DNA from: Fen-178 sp963722575
Lineage (GTDB): Bacteria > Acidobacteriota > Terriglobia > Bryobacterales > Bryobacteraceae
Length of the DNA: 64,000 nucleotides
Direction: 5' to 3'
Assembly: GCA_963722575.1 (NCBI GenBank)
Contig: CAVRNR010000022.1
Span: 1,364,001 to 1,428,000, forward strand
Part shown: piece by piece, positions 14,485 to 24,296 of the stretch
Numbering within the stretch: position 1 is the first letter of the stretch
How the letters are laid out: each line of letters begins with the position of its first letter
Made by a program: the position numbers and the translations under genes
Notes under the pieces: generated by a model
What the model was told of the DNA's origin: nothing
Seen by the model: the letters and a program-made list of their open reading frames with translations, nothing else
Databases searched by the model: none

Positions 14485-16968
14485 ATGCTATCCGGCCCCC
14501 GGGGTCTGGCACGGCGGTTGCACCCGGAATGCTCTATGCCGCTCTGGAACGACGCCCGCTTCGCCCTTCGTCAGCTTCGCAAGAGTCCGGCCTTCACGCT
14601 CGTGGTACTGGCCACGCTGGGCCTCTCGATCGGCGCCAACACCGCCATCTACAGCGTGCTGGACGCCGTCCTGTTGCGTCCCGCGCCGTACCCCAATCTG
14701 GACCGCCTGGCGCTGGTGCATACCCACTGGCGCCAGAACGGCAAGGAAGGCGAGGAGCAAGACCAGACCGGAGCCCTCTTCGAGGGTGTCCGCGATGGCT
14801 CGCGTGCCCTGGATGTGGCGGCGTTTGGAGGAGACAGCGGCGTCAACTTTGCGGCCCAGGGACATCTCGAATACGTCCGGCAGCAGCGCGTTTCCGCTGG
14901 ATTCTTCCGGGTTTTGGGAATCGCTCCGCAGTTGGGACGGGAGTTCAGCCGCGCCGAGGATACCGCCGGCGGCCCCGCGGTCGCGGTTCTGAGCTATGAG
15001 TTCTGGCGGCGCGTGCTCGGCGAAGACACTTCGGCGCTGGGGCGGGCCATCGCTCTGCGCGGCGAGCCGTATACCGTGGTGGGGATCATGCCGCGCGGCT
15101 TCCACACCAGCCTTCCCGTGGACGTGTGGACTCCCTTGCGGCCATCCCGCACCGGGGAAGGCGCGGGGCAGAATTATGTCGTAATCGCGCGCGTCAAACC
15201 GGGATTCTCCTGGGCCGCGGCCGCCGATGAGCTGAAGGCGCTCAGCCCCGGCATTGCGGAACAAGCCCATGTTCCGAGAGATCTCACCATCGAGCAGCGC
15301 ATGGTTCCGTTCCAGAGCGGATCCACCACGGAGGTGCGCAGCGAGTTGCTGCTCACCTGGGCCGCCGCCCTGATGGTGCTGCTGATCGGCTGCGTCAATA
15401 TCGCCGGGCTTCTGCTGGCGCGGGCGGGCGCGCGCGGCCGCGAGATTGCCACCCGCATGGCGCTGGGCGGCAGCCGCGCCGCCATCGTGCGCCAGCTCCT
15501 GATGGAGAGCCTGCTGCTGGCGCTGGGCGGAGGCGCCGTGGGTGTTGGCATCGGCGCATTCGCCATCGATTGGCTGAAGGGCCTGGGGGCCAAAGACTTC
15601 GAGCTGTGGCATCCGATTGAGCTGGATGCGCGGGTGTTGGTTGCCATGCTGGGGATTGCGGCGCTCACCAGCCTCTTCTTCGGATTGGCGCCCGCGCTCC
15701 AAACCACCCGCCTGGATATCCGTTCGGTGCTGATGGAAGCGGGGCGCGGCGGGGTGCCCTCTGGGCCGGGCGGCCGCCGCCGCTGGTGGCCCAACGCGCT
15801 GGTTGCGGCTGAAGTGGCGCTGAGCCTGGTTCTCCTGGTGAGCGCGGGCCTGATGTTGCGAACGCTCAGCTATCTCGACGGGCTTAGTCCGGGCTTCGAC
15901 ACCCGCAATGTCATCGGCGCCGAGGTTTCATTGCAGGACGCCCGCTACAAAACCAGTGCCGCCGTCAACCGTCTGTACACCGCGAGCTTGGAGCGAATCC
16001 GCCACATTCCGGGCGTCGAATCGGCCGCGGTGGCGCTCACTCTGCCCTACGAACGGCCGCTCAACGACGGGTTCCGGATCTTGGATGGCGATGACCGAAG
16101 CAGGCACGGGACCGAGTGGGTGTATGTCACACCGGGCTACTTCGAGGCCATGCGAATTCCGGTTCTCCGTGGCCGCGAATTTCTGGATTCGGACACGGCG
16201 GCGAGCGCCCGGGTGGTGGTGGTGAGCGCGTCTTTCGCCACCAAGTACTTCCACGGCAAGGAGGCCCTCGGGCATCATTTGTCGACCGGGGAGATCGTCG
16301 GGGTGGTGGGCGATGTGCAGCAACATACCGGGCTTTACCCAAATCACGGCCCGATTTCGGTGGAACCCACACTCTACTCTCCGGCTTCCCAGACCTCGGA
16401 TGGGGCCATGCAAATGATCCACACGTGGTTCTCTCCCAAGTGGGTGATTCGGGCGAGCGGCCCAACCGGCAGCCTGGCGGCGCAGATCCAGCGCGCCGTG
16501 GCCAGCGTCGATTCGCAACTTCCCATCGCCAGCTTTCAAACCATCGACGATTTGCAGGTGCGGATTACCAGCGGCCAGCGCTACCTCGCCGCGCTATTTT
16601 CGATCTTCGCGGGCCTGGCGCTGCTGCTGGCGGCCGTGGGGATCTACGGTTCCATCTCGCAATCCATCACCCAGCGGACCCACGAACTCGGCGTGCGCAT
16701 GGCGCTGGGGGCCAGCGCGCGACAGACGATCGCGAGCGTCATGAAGCCGGGGATTCTGCTGGCGTTGATCGGCGCGGCCGCGGGATACCTGCTATCGCTG
16801 GCGGCCGTCCGTTTCCTGGAGCATCTGCTATGGGGCGTGCGGCCGGCCGATCCGTTCGCTTTCGCGGCCGCAGCGGCGATTCTGCTGCTGGCGGCGGCTC
16901 TGGCGAGCCTGGCGCCGGCGCTACGCATTTTGCGGCTGGACCCGGCGCAGACGTTGCGGAATGAGTAG
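14485..16968 (+). CDS. ADOP-type ABC transporter permease (FtsX/MacB-like)
   Basis: This 827-residue protein has the layout of acidobacterial duplicated orphan permeases: N-terminal NDARFALRQLRKSPAF, first helix (LVVLATLGLSIGANTAIYSV), MacB-like periplasmic domain, three helices around residues 295-410 (with the FtsX motif REIATRMALGGSRAAI), a second periplasmic domain, and a final FtsX block (HELGVRMALGASARQTI) ending LRILRLDPAQTLRNE. ADOP proteins lack a dedicated ATPase neighbour, as here; substrate is unknown. ATG 14485 has GAAAGGAA upstream; ATG 14536 (MPLWNDARF) is a plausible alternative. Shortened relatives lie at 2276-2563 and 18631-18786. Confidence 0.9.
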   Translation: MLSGPRGLARRLHPECSMPLWNDARFALRQLRKSPAFTLVVLATLGLSIGANTAIYSVLDAVLLRPAPYPNLDRLALVHTHWRQNGKEGEEQDQTGALFEGVRDGSRALDVAAFGGDSGVNFAAQGHLEYVRQQRVSAGFFRVLGIAPQLGREFSRAEDTAGGPAVAVLSYEFWRRVLGEDTSALGRAIALRGEPYTVVGIMPRGFHTSLPVDVWTPLRPSRTGEGAGQNYVVIARVKPGFSWAAAADELKALSPGIAEQAHVPRDLTIEQRMVPFQSGSTTEVRSELLLTWAAALMVLLIGCVNIAGLLLARAGARGREIATRMALGGSRAAIVRQLLMESLLLALGGGAVGVGIGAFAIDWLKGLGAKDFELWHPIELDARVLVAMLGIAALTSLFFGLAPALQTTRLDIRSVLMEAGRGGVPSGPGGRRRWWPNALVAAEVALSLVLLVSAGLMLRTLSYLDGLSPGFDTRNVIGAEVSLQDARYKTSAAVNRLYTASLERIRHIPGVESAAVALTLPYERPLNDGFRILDGDDRSRHGTEWVYVTPGYFEAMRIPVLRGREFLDSDTAASARVVVVSASFATKYFHGKEALGHHLSTGEIVGVVGDVQQHTGLYPNHGPISVEPTLYSPASQTSDGAMQMIHTWFSPKWVIRASGPTGSLAAQIQRAVASVDSQLPIASFQTIDDLQVRITSGQRYLAALFSIFAGLALLLAAVGIYGSISQSITQRTHELGVRMALGASARQTIASVMKPGILLALIGAAAGYLLSLAAVRFLEHLLWGVRPADPFAFAAAAAILLLAAALASLAPALRILRLDPAQTLRNE

Positions 16969-17036
16969 GGGGCGGGGGGGGGCCGCGCGGCCTCAATCGG
17001 CGCCCAAAGTAAAGGTGCCGTGATAGACTCCACGAT

Positions 17037-18425
17037 ATGCCAGACAAATCTTCCGGTATTTCGCGAAGAACGTTGATCACTGCCGCCACCTCCGCGACCT
17101 CGGCGATCGCCGCGGGAAGCTTGATCACGCATGCCGATCTTGAGCAGATTTCGGGGCAGATGAACACGAATTCCAGGCCGTCGGCGCTGAGAATCACGGA
17201 TATGCGGGTCGCGGTAGTCTCGCCCCAATATGAGAACGATTTGCGGTGCCTCGTCCGGCTCGACACCAACCAGGGTATTTCCGGGTGGGGCGATGTGCGT
17301 GCGCGCGCCAGCAAGACCTTCGCGCTGGTGCTGAAAAGCCGAATCCTGGGGATGAACCCCTGCGATGTCGCCGCCATCTTTTACAAGATCAAGCAGCACG
17401 GGCAGCCTGGGGTCGGGGGCGGCGGCGTCTCGGCGGTGGAGATGGCCTGTTGGGACCTGGCGGGCAAGGCCTGGGGCGTGCCGGTGTGGCAAATGTTGGG
17501 GGGCAAGTTCCGCGACAAGATTCTCCTCTACGCCGACACCACATCGTCGTCGAATGCCGAGGAAATGGCCAAGCACCTCCTCGAGCGCATCCCTTCTTCG
17601 GCTGGCGGGTTCAAGTTCCTCAAAATGGACCTGAACGTCGGGGAGATCGCCGGCACCGCGAACATAGTCAGGCCGGCGCCGATGACCGCAACCGGTCTGC
17701 CGGGGATGCCCCGGACCCCCCACCAGTTCACCGGCGGTCAAATCACCGAGAAGGGTCTGCGGGTGCTCGAGGATTACTGTGCCGCGGTTCGCGAGCGGGT
17801 GGGGTGGAACATCCCCATCGCCACGGACCATTACGGCAGCTTCAACGTCGAGAACATCATTAAGTTCGCCCAGGCAGTGGACAAGTTCGATTTCGCCTGG
17901 CTGGAGGATACCGTACCCTGGATCTACGCCGACGACCTGGTTCGGATCAAGAACTCCTGCAAGACGCCGATCCTCACAGGCGAGGACATCTACCTCGCCA
18001 CGGGATTCAAGGAGTTGTTCGAGAAGAAAGCGATATCCATCTGCCACCCGGACCCGGCGGAATGCGGCGGTATCCTCGAAGCCAGGAAGATCGCCGATCT
18101 TGCCGCTCAACACGGCATTGCAACTGCGTTTCACAACCACAACAATCCCACGACGGTCTTCGCCGGGGTGCATGCGGCCGCGGCCGCGGAGCAGTTCGTG
18201 GCTCTCGAATTCCACGACTGCGACCACATCGACGAGTTCTTTTCCGTGGTGACGGGCTGGCCGAAACCGATTATCACCGACGGCTTCATCACCGTGCCGG
18301 ATCGGCCGGGCCTGGGCTACGATTACGACATGGAAGGTCTCAAGCGGTGGATCAAGCAGCCGGGCTTCTTCGATCCGACCAAAGAGTGGGACAACGAGCG
18401 GTCTTTCGACGGCCAGTTCATGTAG
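17037..18425 (+). CDS. Enolase-superfamily dehydratase/racemase (mandelate racemase/MLE type), Tat-like leader
   Basis: The 462-residue protein has a twin-arginine leader (SGISRRTLITAATSAT). The enolase N-terminal cap (DMRVAVVSPQYENDLRCLVR, VSAVEMACWDLAGKAWG) is followed by the barrel: FKFLKMDLN (Lys region), IATDHYGSFN (metal Asp), WLEDTVPW (metal Glu), LTGEDIY (metal Glu) and TAFHNHNNP (His). The order fits sugar-acid dehydratases such as mannonate/gluconate dehydratase-like members, but residues deciding the subgroup were not checked. Export of such an enzyme suggests action on sugar acids outside the cytoplasm. It is monocistronic, between the ADOP gene and a graveyard of fragments. Confidence 0.8.
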   Translation: MPDKSSGISRRTLITAATSATSAIAAGSLITHADLEQISGQMNTNSRPSALRITDMRVAVVSPQYENDLRCLVRLDTNQGISGWGDVRARASKTFALVLKSRILGMNPCDVAAIFYKIKQHGQPGVGGGGVSAVEMACWDLAGKAWGVPVWQMLGGKFRDKILLYADTTSSSNAEEMAKHLLERIPSSAGGFKFLKMDLNVGEIAGTANIVRPAPMTATGLPGMPRTPHQFTGGQITEKGLRVLEDYCAAVRERVGWNIPIATDHYGSFNVENIIKFAQAVDKFDFAWLEDTVPWIYADDLVRIKNSCKTPILTGEDIYLATGFKELFEKKAISICHPDPAECGGILEARKIADLAAQHGIATAFHNHNNPTTVFAGVHAAAAAEQFVALEFHDCDHIDEFFSVVTGWPKPIITDGFITVPDRPGLGYDYDMEGLKRWIKQPGFFDPTKEWDNERSFDGQFM

Positions 18426-18434
18426 CGGGCCCTT

Positions 18435-18587
18435 CTATCGTCCGACGCGCTGCCGCAGTTCGCCGCGCGAATCCCGCAACTCCACCATCAGCGGCATCCT
18501 CCCGGCCGCGTGCGTGGAACACGACAGACACGGATCCAAGCAGCGGATGGCCGCTTCCACGCGGTTCAGCATGGCTTCCTCTATGGT
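18435..18587 (-). pseudogene. C-terminal scrap of a [NiFe]-hydrogenase large subunit
   Basis: The minus strand reads IEEAMLNRVEAAIRCLDPCL, then SCSTHAAGRMPLMVEL, ending RQRVGR and a stop. DPCLSCSTH is the C-terminal nickel-binding DPCxxCxxH motif of hydrogenase large subunits. Only about 50 codons remain, so the gene is dead here. It shows that the lineage has, or had, such a hydrogenase. Confidence 0.75.
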
Positions 18588-18630
18588 CCGGGAGGCGACG
18601 GAGCGGCGTGCCACCGCTTTCGCAGGGCTG

Positions 18631-18786
18631 GCGTTGCTGGGCGCGCGGGGCACTTGCTGTCGCGCGTGGCTGTCCGGTTTCTGGAACATCTGCTATGGGG
18701 GCGTGCGGCCGCTCGATCTGATTGCTCTTGCGGCTTCGGCCCTGCGCATTCTGCGGCTGGACCCGGCCCTGACGCTGCGGAACGAG
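18631..18786 (+). pseudogene. C-terminal scrap of an ADOP permease
   Basis: In shifting frames the plus strand shows VRFLEHLLWG and then LRILRLDPALTLRNE, nearly the same as the end of the intact permease at 16800-16968. At least one frameshift and an internal deletion separate the blocks. It abuts the hydrogenase scrap head to head. Confidence 0.7.
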
Positions 18787-19204
18787 CAGGGGCGGGATTG
18801 GCAAGAGCGCTTGGCCCACAAGATGCAAGCCCATGCGGGCCGACGTGGGACGCTTTCGTCTGTCCCACCCAGGGGTTCCGGCGCCTGTGGTGAGCGTTCC
18901 CTCCGTGCCAACATTGATGAGACAGTTCGTTCGGAGACAAGCTCCTGCGAAGCGCACAGCAGGCACGCGACTGGGTACAAGGCAAGCCGGTTCGCGTGCG
19001 AGTCACCTACGTTCCGGCGCCGCAGGCGGACGTGCGAAAACTGCGTGCCAGGATGGGTTTGAGTCAGTTTCCTTCGACACAATGTTCGAGGAAGCGTGGC
19101 CAGATTACTCCTGGTCCCCATCCGAGAAACGAGGCTCCATGGTGGAGCAAAGTAGAAATGTCCTATTTTGCCGGCCCGCCGCCAGTCCGAGTCCTGCAGG
19201 ATGT
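18787..19204 (+). other. Gene-free stretch with a possible HTH-antitoxin remnant
   Basis: A plus-strand frame at about 18936-19065 reads KLLRSAQQARDWVQGKPVRV, then APQADVRKLRARMGLSQ. This resembles the N-terminal half of HigA/XRE-type antitoxins, where DVRxLRxxxGLSQ opens the helix-turn-helix. The sequence then degenerates. Nothing else in the stretch is recognised. Confidence 0.4.
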
Positions 19205-19444
19205 TCATTTGTCCATTCCGAAGGCCCTGGCGATCTCCGGAGGCAGAGGGTCGTCGATATTGCAGTGGATTTCGATCAGGTGTTTCAACCTCCCGGGCTT
19301 GCGGTCGAAGGCGACTTTTTCCAACGCGACTAAGCGGGCGGCCGGCTTGCCGGCTTTGGTAAGAATGATCTCCTCACCCTTGGCGACCTCTTCCACGAGA
19401 CGGGAAAGGTGGGTTTTCGCGGCGTGGATGTTGACGGTCTTCAT
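19205..19444 (-). CDS. Phd/YefM-family antitoxin without a visible toxin
   Basis: The 79-residue protein opens MKTVNIHAAKTHLSRLVEEV and continues AKGEEIILTKAGKPAARLVA, the classic Phd/YefM DNA-binding head. The C-terminal half (RLKHLIEIHCNIDDPLPPEI) is the toxin-binding tail and looks complete. The toxin gene normally follows directly, but downstream (below 19205) there is only decayed DNA, so this is an orphan antitoxin. It sits just after dnaE2 on the same strand. Confidence 0.8.
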   Translation of the reverse strand: MKTVNIHAAKTHLSRLVEEVAKGEEIILTKAGKPAARLVALEKVAFDRKPGRLKHLIEIHCNIDDPLPPEIARAFGMDK

Positions 19445-19466
19445 GAGAAGGCTAAGTTTAGTTTAG

Positions 19467-22440
19467 CTAATGAAAGTTGTGCGACGACGGGGCAGCGCCC
19501 GCGCGTAGCGGTTCGATGCGGCCGGCTTTCACCGAAATCACCCCGTCCAGGTTTTGCAGCACACCGTCGATGATGAGGTACCGTTCGCCCAGCACCACGA
19601 ACTTATAGCGGTCGAAGGTGGCGGGCGCGACGATGGCGTTCATGATGCCGGTTTCGTCTTCCATGCTCATAAAGACGAAGCCGTGGGCCGTGCCGGGGCG
19701 CTGGCGCACAATGACCGCTCCGGCGATGCGCACCAGGCGGCCGTTTGGGACCTTCGCCAGGTCCGTGGCGCGCGTCACGCCGAGCGCGCTCATTTCGGCG
19801 CGGCGGTACGCCATGGGATGTTTGCCGATGGTCACGCCGGTGCCGTGGTAGTCGGCATAGAGGCGCTCTTCCGTGTTCATGGGGGCGAGCGGGGAAGGCT
19901 CGCCACTTTCTTCCAGCGGCGCCAGCAGCGGGCCCACCGGCAGCGTGGCGCGCTGAGCCTGCCAGAGGGTGTCGCGGCGATGGGCGTGGTGGAGCGAGTT
20001 CAACGCGCCGATTTCCGCCAGGCGGTTGAGTTCGTCTTTACGCAACTCGCGGACGCGAAACGCCAGGTCGTCGATGCTGCTGAACGGCCGCGCCCGCAGG
20101 ACGGCGCGGGCGGCTTCCTCGCGGAGACCGCGGGCGTAGCTCAATCCCAGGCGGAGGCAGGGGCCGTCGAGGGTACACTGCCATTCCGATTTTGTCACGT
20201 CCACCGGCAGCACGCGCAGCCCATGCCGCTGCGCGTCTTTAATCAGGATGGCGGGCGAATAGAAACCCATGGGTTGGTTGTTGAGCATGGCGCAGGTGAA
20301 TGCCGCCAGGTGATGGCACTTCAGATATGCGCTGGCATAGGACAGCAGAGCGAAGCTGGCAGCGTGCGATTCGGGAAATCCGTAAAGCGCGAACGACGTG
20401 ATGGAGCGCACGATATCGTCCTGTACCTTCCCGCGGATGCCGTTGCGCTCCATGCCCGCGCGCAGCTTGACTTCGATCTCAGCCATTCGCTTCTCCGAGC
20501 GCTTGAAGCCCATGGCGCGCCGCAGTTCCTCGGCTTCCCCTCCCGTGAATCCGGCCGCGATCATGGCCATGCGCAGCAACTGCTCCTGGAATAGCGGCAC
20601 TCCCAGCGTGCGCTTGAGCACCGGTTCGAGCGAGGGGTGCAAACAATCCGGCGGCTCCCGGCCCTGCCGCCGGTTCAGGTACGGGTGCACCATCTTGCCC
20701 ACTATGGGGCCGGGCCGGATGATGGCTACCTGCACCACGATGTCGTAAAAACGGCGCGGCATCATGCGCGGCAGCGCGGACATCTGGGCGCGGCTTTCCA
20801 CTTGGAACATGCCGATGGTGTCGGCCTTTTGCAAGGCTTTGAAAACCGCCGGATCGTCCTGAGGCAGGTGCGCGATATCGACTTCGGGGACCAGTTTGAG
20901 GCAATCTTCGATCACCGCCATCATGCCCAGGCCGAGCAGGTCCACCTTGATGATCCCCATATCGGCGCAGTCTTCCTTGTCCCACTGCACCACCACGCGG
21001 CCGGGCATGGCGGCCGGTTCGAGCGGCACCACGGAATCGAGCTGCCCCTGGCAGACCACCATGCCGCCGGAATGCTGGCCCAGGTGGCGGGGCAGATCCT
21101 GCGCCATGCGGTACAGCTCGAAAAACTTGCGCACGCGCGGATGGGTGAGGTCCGGGCCGGCGTCCTGGGACTGGCCGGTGAGCCGATCGAGCGCGGCGAC
21201 CTCGAAGCCCAGCGCCTTGCCCACTTCGCGCGCGGCGGAGCGGCCGCGATAGGTGATGACGTTGGCGGTCATGGCGGCGCCCAGTCTTCCGAACCTCTGA
21301 TAGACGTACTGGATGACGCGCTCGCGCTTTTCGCCGCTAGGGAGATCGAGATCGATGTCGGGCCACTCGCCGCGCTCTTCGGAAAGGAAGCGCTCGAACA
21401 GCAGGTCCATGCCCACGGGGTCGACGGCCGTGATTTCGAGCGAGTAGCACACCGCGCTGTTGGCGGCCGAACCGCGTCCCTGCGCCAGGATGGCGTTCTC
21501 TTTGCAGAAGCGCACAATATCCCAGACGATCAGGAAATAGCCGGGCAGCTTGAGCTTTTCGATGAGCGCCAGCTCGCGCTCGATCTGGCGGCGGGCACGC
21601 TCGTGATAGGGCTGGTAGCGGCGGCGCGCGCCCTCATCCACGCGTTTGCGCAGGAAAGATATCTGCGTCTCGCCCTCGGGCACCGGGTAGCGCGGGAATT
21701 GGTAGCCGAGGTCGGCCAGGGTGAACTGGAGGCGCGAAGAAATTTCGAGCGTGTGGGCGATGGCCTCGGGCAGGTCGGCGAAAAGGCGCGCCATCTGCGC
21801 GGGCGTCTTGACGTAGCGCTCGGAGTTGCGCTCAAGCTGCCGGCCGGCGGTTTCGAGCGTCACCTTTTGGCGCACGCAGGTGAGGACGTTCGAGCAGCTC
21901 GCGCCGCTCGGGCGTGGCGTAGGCGACGCCGTTGGTGGCGACCAGTGGCAAGCCGGATTCCACAATGGCCTGGTTGCGAGCTTCCTGCTGGCGATGGTGG
22001 TGGCGCTGCAGCTCGGCGTAAACGTTGTGCTTGCCGAAGATTTCCAGCAGGCGCGCATCGGGGTGGCGCGTGAGACAGATGAGGCCACGGGCGAATTCCG
22101 CCAACTCCTCCAGCGTGGCCGCGCCCTCGCCTTTTTTGGCGCGCAGCTTCATGCGAGTCACCAGGCGGCATAGGTTTTGATAACCTTCGCGCGTTTCCAC
22201 CAACAGGGGATAAGTGTGGCCGTTGGTGCAGGTGATTTCCGAGCCGATATGCGCGCGAATGCCCGCCTTCTTCGCGGCCATGTGGAAGCGCGGCGCGCCA
22301 TAGACGCCGTTGCGGTCCACCAGCGCCATGGCGGGCATGCCGAATTCCGCGCAAGCACCGGCCAGATCCTCGGGGACCGACGCGCCTTCGAGAAAGCTGA
22401 AAGCGGAACGCGCGTGTAACTCGACGTAGCCTTCAGTCAT
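19467..22440 (-). CDS. dnaE2: Error-prone DNA polymerase III alpha subunit (DnaE2/ImuC), frameshifted
   Basis: The gene encodes the lesion-bypass polymerase of the ImuABC mutasome. From ATG 22440: PHP domain (ELHARSAFSFLEGASVPEDL), then after residue 180 the frame shifts; the rest has the C-family catalytic block EWPDIDLDLPSGEKRE, FALYGFPESHAASFALLSYA and a C-terminal OB domain (IVRQRPGTAHGFVFMSMEDE). The break is a single extra base at 21889-21890: reading CTCGAC instead of CTCGAAC joins RRELL to VLTCVRQ perfectly, giving about 990 residues. Everything else is intact, so this is either a very recent mutation or a sequencing error. The start overlaps the imuB stop by 8 bases. Confidence 0.85.
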
Positions 22441-23623
22441 AGCTGCCCTCGACGAACCAGCCGCGCGGCTCGCAGTAGATGCGGTAGAGCGCGCCATCGC
22501 TGAGGGCGATGTCCCATTCGTCGCGCGCCCAGGGGTTGGTGGTCCACCAATCGCCCGAAGTGCGCCACGGTCCGGCAAATTCCAGAACTTTGCCGCGAAC
22601 GCCCTCGGCGGCGACGAAGCCCGGCTGCCCGGAAGCCAGTGCCACACGCGCGGTGCGCGCCGGCCGAAAGCGCCGTAGCACCAAAAAGGGGTCAGACGCA
22701 TTTTTCGGCGGAGACGTCGGAGGCGCGGGAGGCACGAAAAATGCGTCTGTCCCCTTTTTTTTGATGCGGGCCAGGGTCAGTTCCAGGCTCAGCGGCTCGG
22801 GCGCCAGCGGGACGAACAGGCCGCCCTGCGCGGCGCGCGGTTTCACCGGGTTCATCCCCATCCATATGTGCACAATGGGGGCTTCGGGCGGATGCGCGGC
22901 CAGGTCGAGCTGCCACAACTTCAAGAACGCTTTGGTGTCGAGCGACGGCACGGGCAGGCGCAGCGTGCGCTCGTGGGTGGTGCGGTTTTCGAGCTTCAGT
23001 CGCAACCGCAACTCGTCGGTGGCCAGCGCGCGCGTGGCCAGCCGCGCCGCCAGGCCGTTCAGCAGCCGCGCCAGCAGAAACGCCAGCGGCTCCAGCAGAT
23101 CCACCGGGTATTCCAGCTCGATTTGGTCTTCGAATTCGAGCGGCGGGTCGAGCGGCACGAGCTTGCGCTCCGCCTCGCCGCGCGCCAGTTCGCGCAGCCG
23201 CAATCCTTCGGGACCGAGCCGCTCGGCGATGCCCAGCGGGGGAAGCGCAGCCAGGTCGCGGAACCGGCGGATGCCCCAACGCTCCAGGGTTTCCAGCAAT
23301 TCCGGCGATGGCGCCAGCCCTGCGAGTGGCAGCGAGCCGAGGAACTTCGCCTCATCGCCTTGCGGAACGATGCTGACGCCCGCAAAGCCGCGCGCCGCGC
23401 AAATGGCCGCATCGGGGTTGGCGGCGAGCGCAATATTGGCTTTCACGCGGATTTCCGCGGCCCGGCGCGCCATAGCCGCGGCCACGTCCTGCGGAAACCC
23501 CCAGAGGCGATCGAGACCGGAAGCATCCAGCGTCACCGTATCGGGCGCAGTCTGCTCCACCACCGGCGAAAACTCGAACCCCAGCGCCGTCAGATTGCCA
23601 TTGCCGTGAAGACAGGCGAACAT
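22433..23623 (-). CDS. imuB: DNA polymerase Y-family protein ImuB
   Basis: The 396-residue protein starts MFACLHGNGNLTALGFEFSP and contains VTLDASGLDRLWGFPQDVAA, ANPDAAICAARGFAGVSIV, LERWGIRRFRDLAALPPLGI (helix-hairpin-helix) and little-finger sequence. ImuB is a catalytically inactive Y-family protein that bridges DnaE2 and the beta clamp. ATG 23623 lies inside the end of imuA (34-base overlap), so the cassette is translationally coupled. Codons for ARIKKKGTDAFFVPPAPPTS and PPKNASDPFLVL come from a dispersed inverted repeat (22683-22759) inserted in frame. Confidence 0.88.
   Translation of the reverse strand: MFACLHGNGNLTALGFEFSPVVEQTAPDTVTLDASGLDRLWGFPQDVAAAMARRAAEIRVKANIALAANPDAAICAARGFAGVSIVPQGDEAKFLGSLPLAGLAPSPELLETLERWGIRRFRDLAALPPLGIAERLGPEGLRLRELARGEAERKLVPLDPPLEFEDQIELEYPVDLLEPLAFLLARLLNGLAARLATRALATDELRLRLKLENRTTHERTLRLPVPSLDTKAFLKLWQLDLAAHPPEAPIVHIWMGMNPVKPRAAQGGLFVPLAPEPLSLELTLARIKKKGTDAFFVPPAPPTSPPKNASDPFLVLRRFRPARTARVALASGQPGFVAAEGVRGKVLEFAGPWRTSGDWWTTNPWARDEWDIALSDGALYRIYCEPRGWFVEGSYD
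22683..22759. repeat. Dispersed inverted repeat inside imuB
   Basis: AAAAAGGGGTCAGACGCATT plus TTTCG (22683-22707) is mirrored at 22735-22759 with one mismatch around a 27-base GC-rich loop. The core GGGGACAGACGCATTT is shared with the perfect palindrome at 46907-46952, so it is a repeat family of this genome. Here it is translated as part of ImuB. Confidence 0.8.
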
Positions 23624-24222
23624 GTTTTGCTCCGCGCGCGCACCGTCATGCCGCGCAGCAATTGCGAGGTGCCGCGCGCCCCCGACCACGCCACCCGCTC
23701 CCGCGCGCATTCCAGCACCAGCGAGGCGCAGGTTCTGGCGTTCGATTGCCGCGCCACCGTCACCAGCACGGTGGGGGTATGCTCCACCCCGCGCCGCAGC
23801 CGGAACCACGAAGTGAGCGAGATGCGGCGCGCGGCGTTGGGCGGCGTATCTCCCAGATCCATTGCCACCAGTCCAAAACCGCCGCCTTGAATCAACAGAT
23901 CGGCCGCCTTGAGCGCGTGCTCGGCGTTGTGGCTGCAACGCACCCAGAGCAGGTGCGGTAAATGCACCCCGGCCGCGGCGGCGGAGGCGGGGTCGAAAGA
24001 GTCTTCCGCATCCACCAGGGCGCAGACCTCCTCGCGCGCGGTGGCCGCGGCCAGAGTGGAAAGCAGCAAGCTGGTCCGGCCGGAAGAAGCTGGGCCGATA
24101 ATTTCGGTCAGGCAGCCGCGCGGAAGTTCGATTCCGGAAATCCCGCTGGGGGCCAGTTCCAGTGACGGCCGGGACACGCCAAGCACCGACTCGAACTGTT
24201 TTTTGAGGGCCGCCGCGCTCAC
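23590..24222 (-). CDS. imuA: ImuA-type RecA-like protein of the mutagenesis cassette
   Basis: The 210-residue protein has a degenerate P-loop (IIGPASSGRTSLLLSTLA, with Arg49 where Lys is usual), a Walker-B-like stretch (GFGLVAMDLGD), and a RecA-like order (ALVDAEDSFDPASA; RISLTSWFRLRRG). ImuA is the first gene of SOS-induced imuA-imuB-dnaE2 operons. It overlaps imuB by 34 bases. A promoter (TTGACA, 17 bases, TAAAAA) and a LexA-like site lie directly upstream. Confidence 0.85.
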   Translation of the reverse strand: MSAAALKKQFESVLGVSRPSLELAPSGISGIELPRGCLTEIIGPASSGRTSLLLSTLAAATAREEVCALVDAEDSFDPASAAAAGVHLPHLLWVRCSHNAEHALKAADLLIQGGGFGLVAMDLGDTPPNAARRISLTSWFRLRRGVEHTPTVLVTVARQSNARTCASLVLECARERVAWSGARGTSQLLRGMTVRARSKTCSPVFTAMAI

Positions 24223-24246
24223 TTGAATTCGCCTTTTCTTCGCCTA

Positions 24247-24296
24247 CACTATATTTTTACAGGACGAATCCGGGTCTGTCAAGAAAGTGCTTGACA
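24247..24296 (-). promoter_or_regulatory. imuABC promoter with LexA-like box
   Basis: On the minus strand TTGACA (about 24280-24285) is followed after 17 bases by TAAAAA. CTGTAAAAATATAGTG (24262-24247) covers the -10 region and agrees at 12 of 16 positions with the gammaproteobacterial LexA box CTGTATATATATACAG. LexA binding sites in acidobacteria are not known to me, so the assignment is tentative, but the position fits SOS control. Confidence 0.5.
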
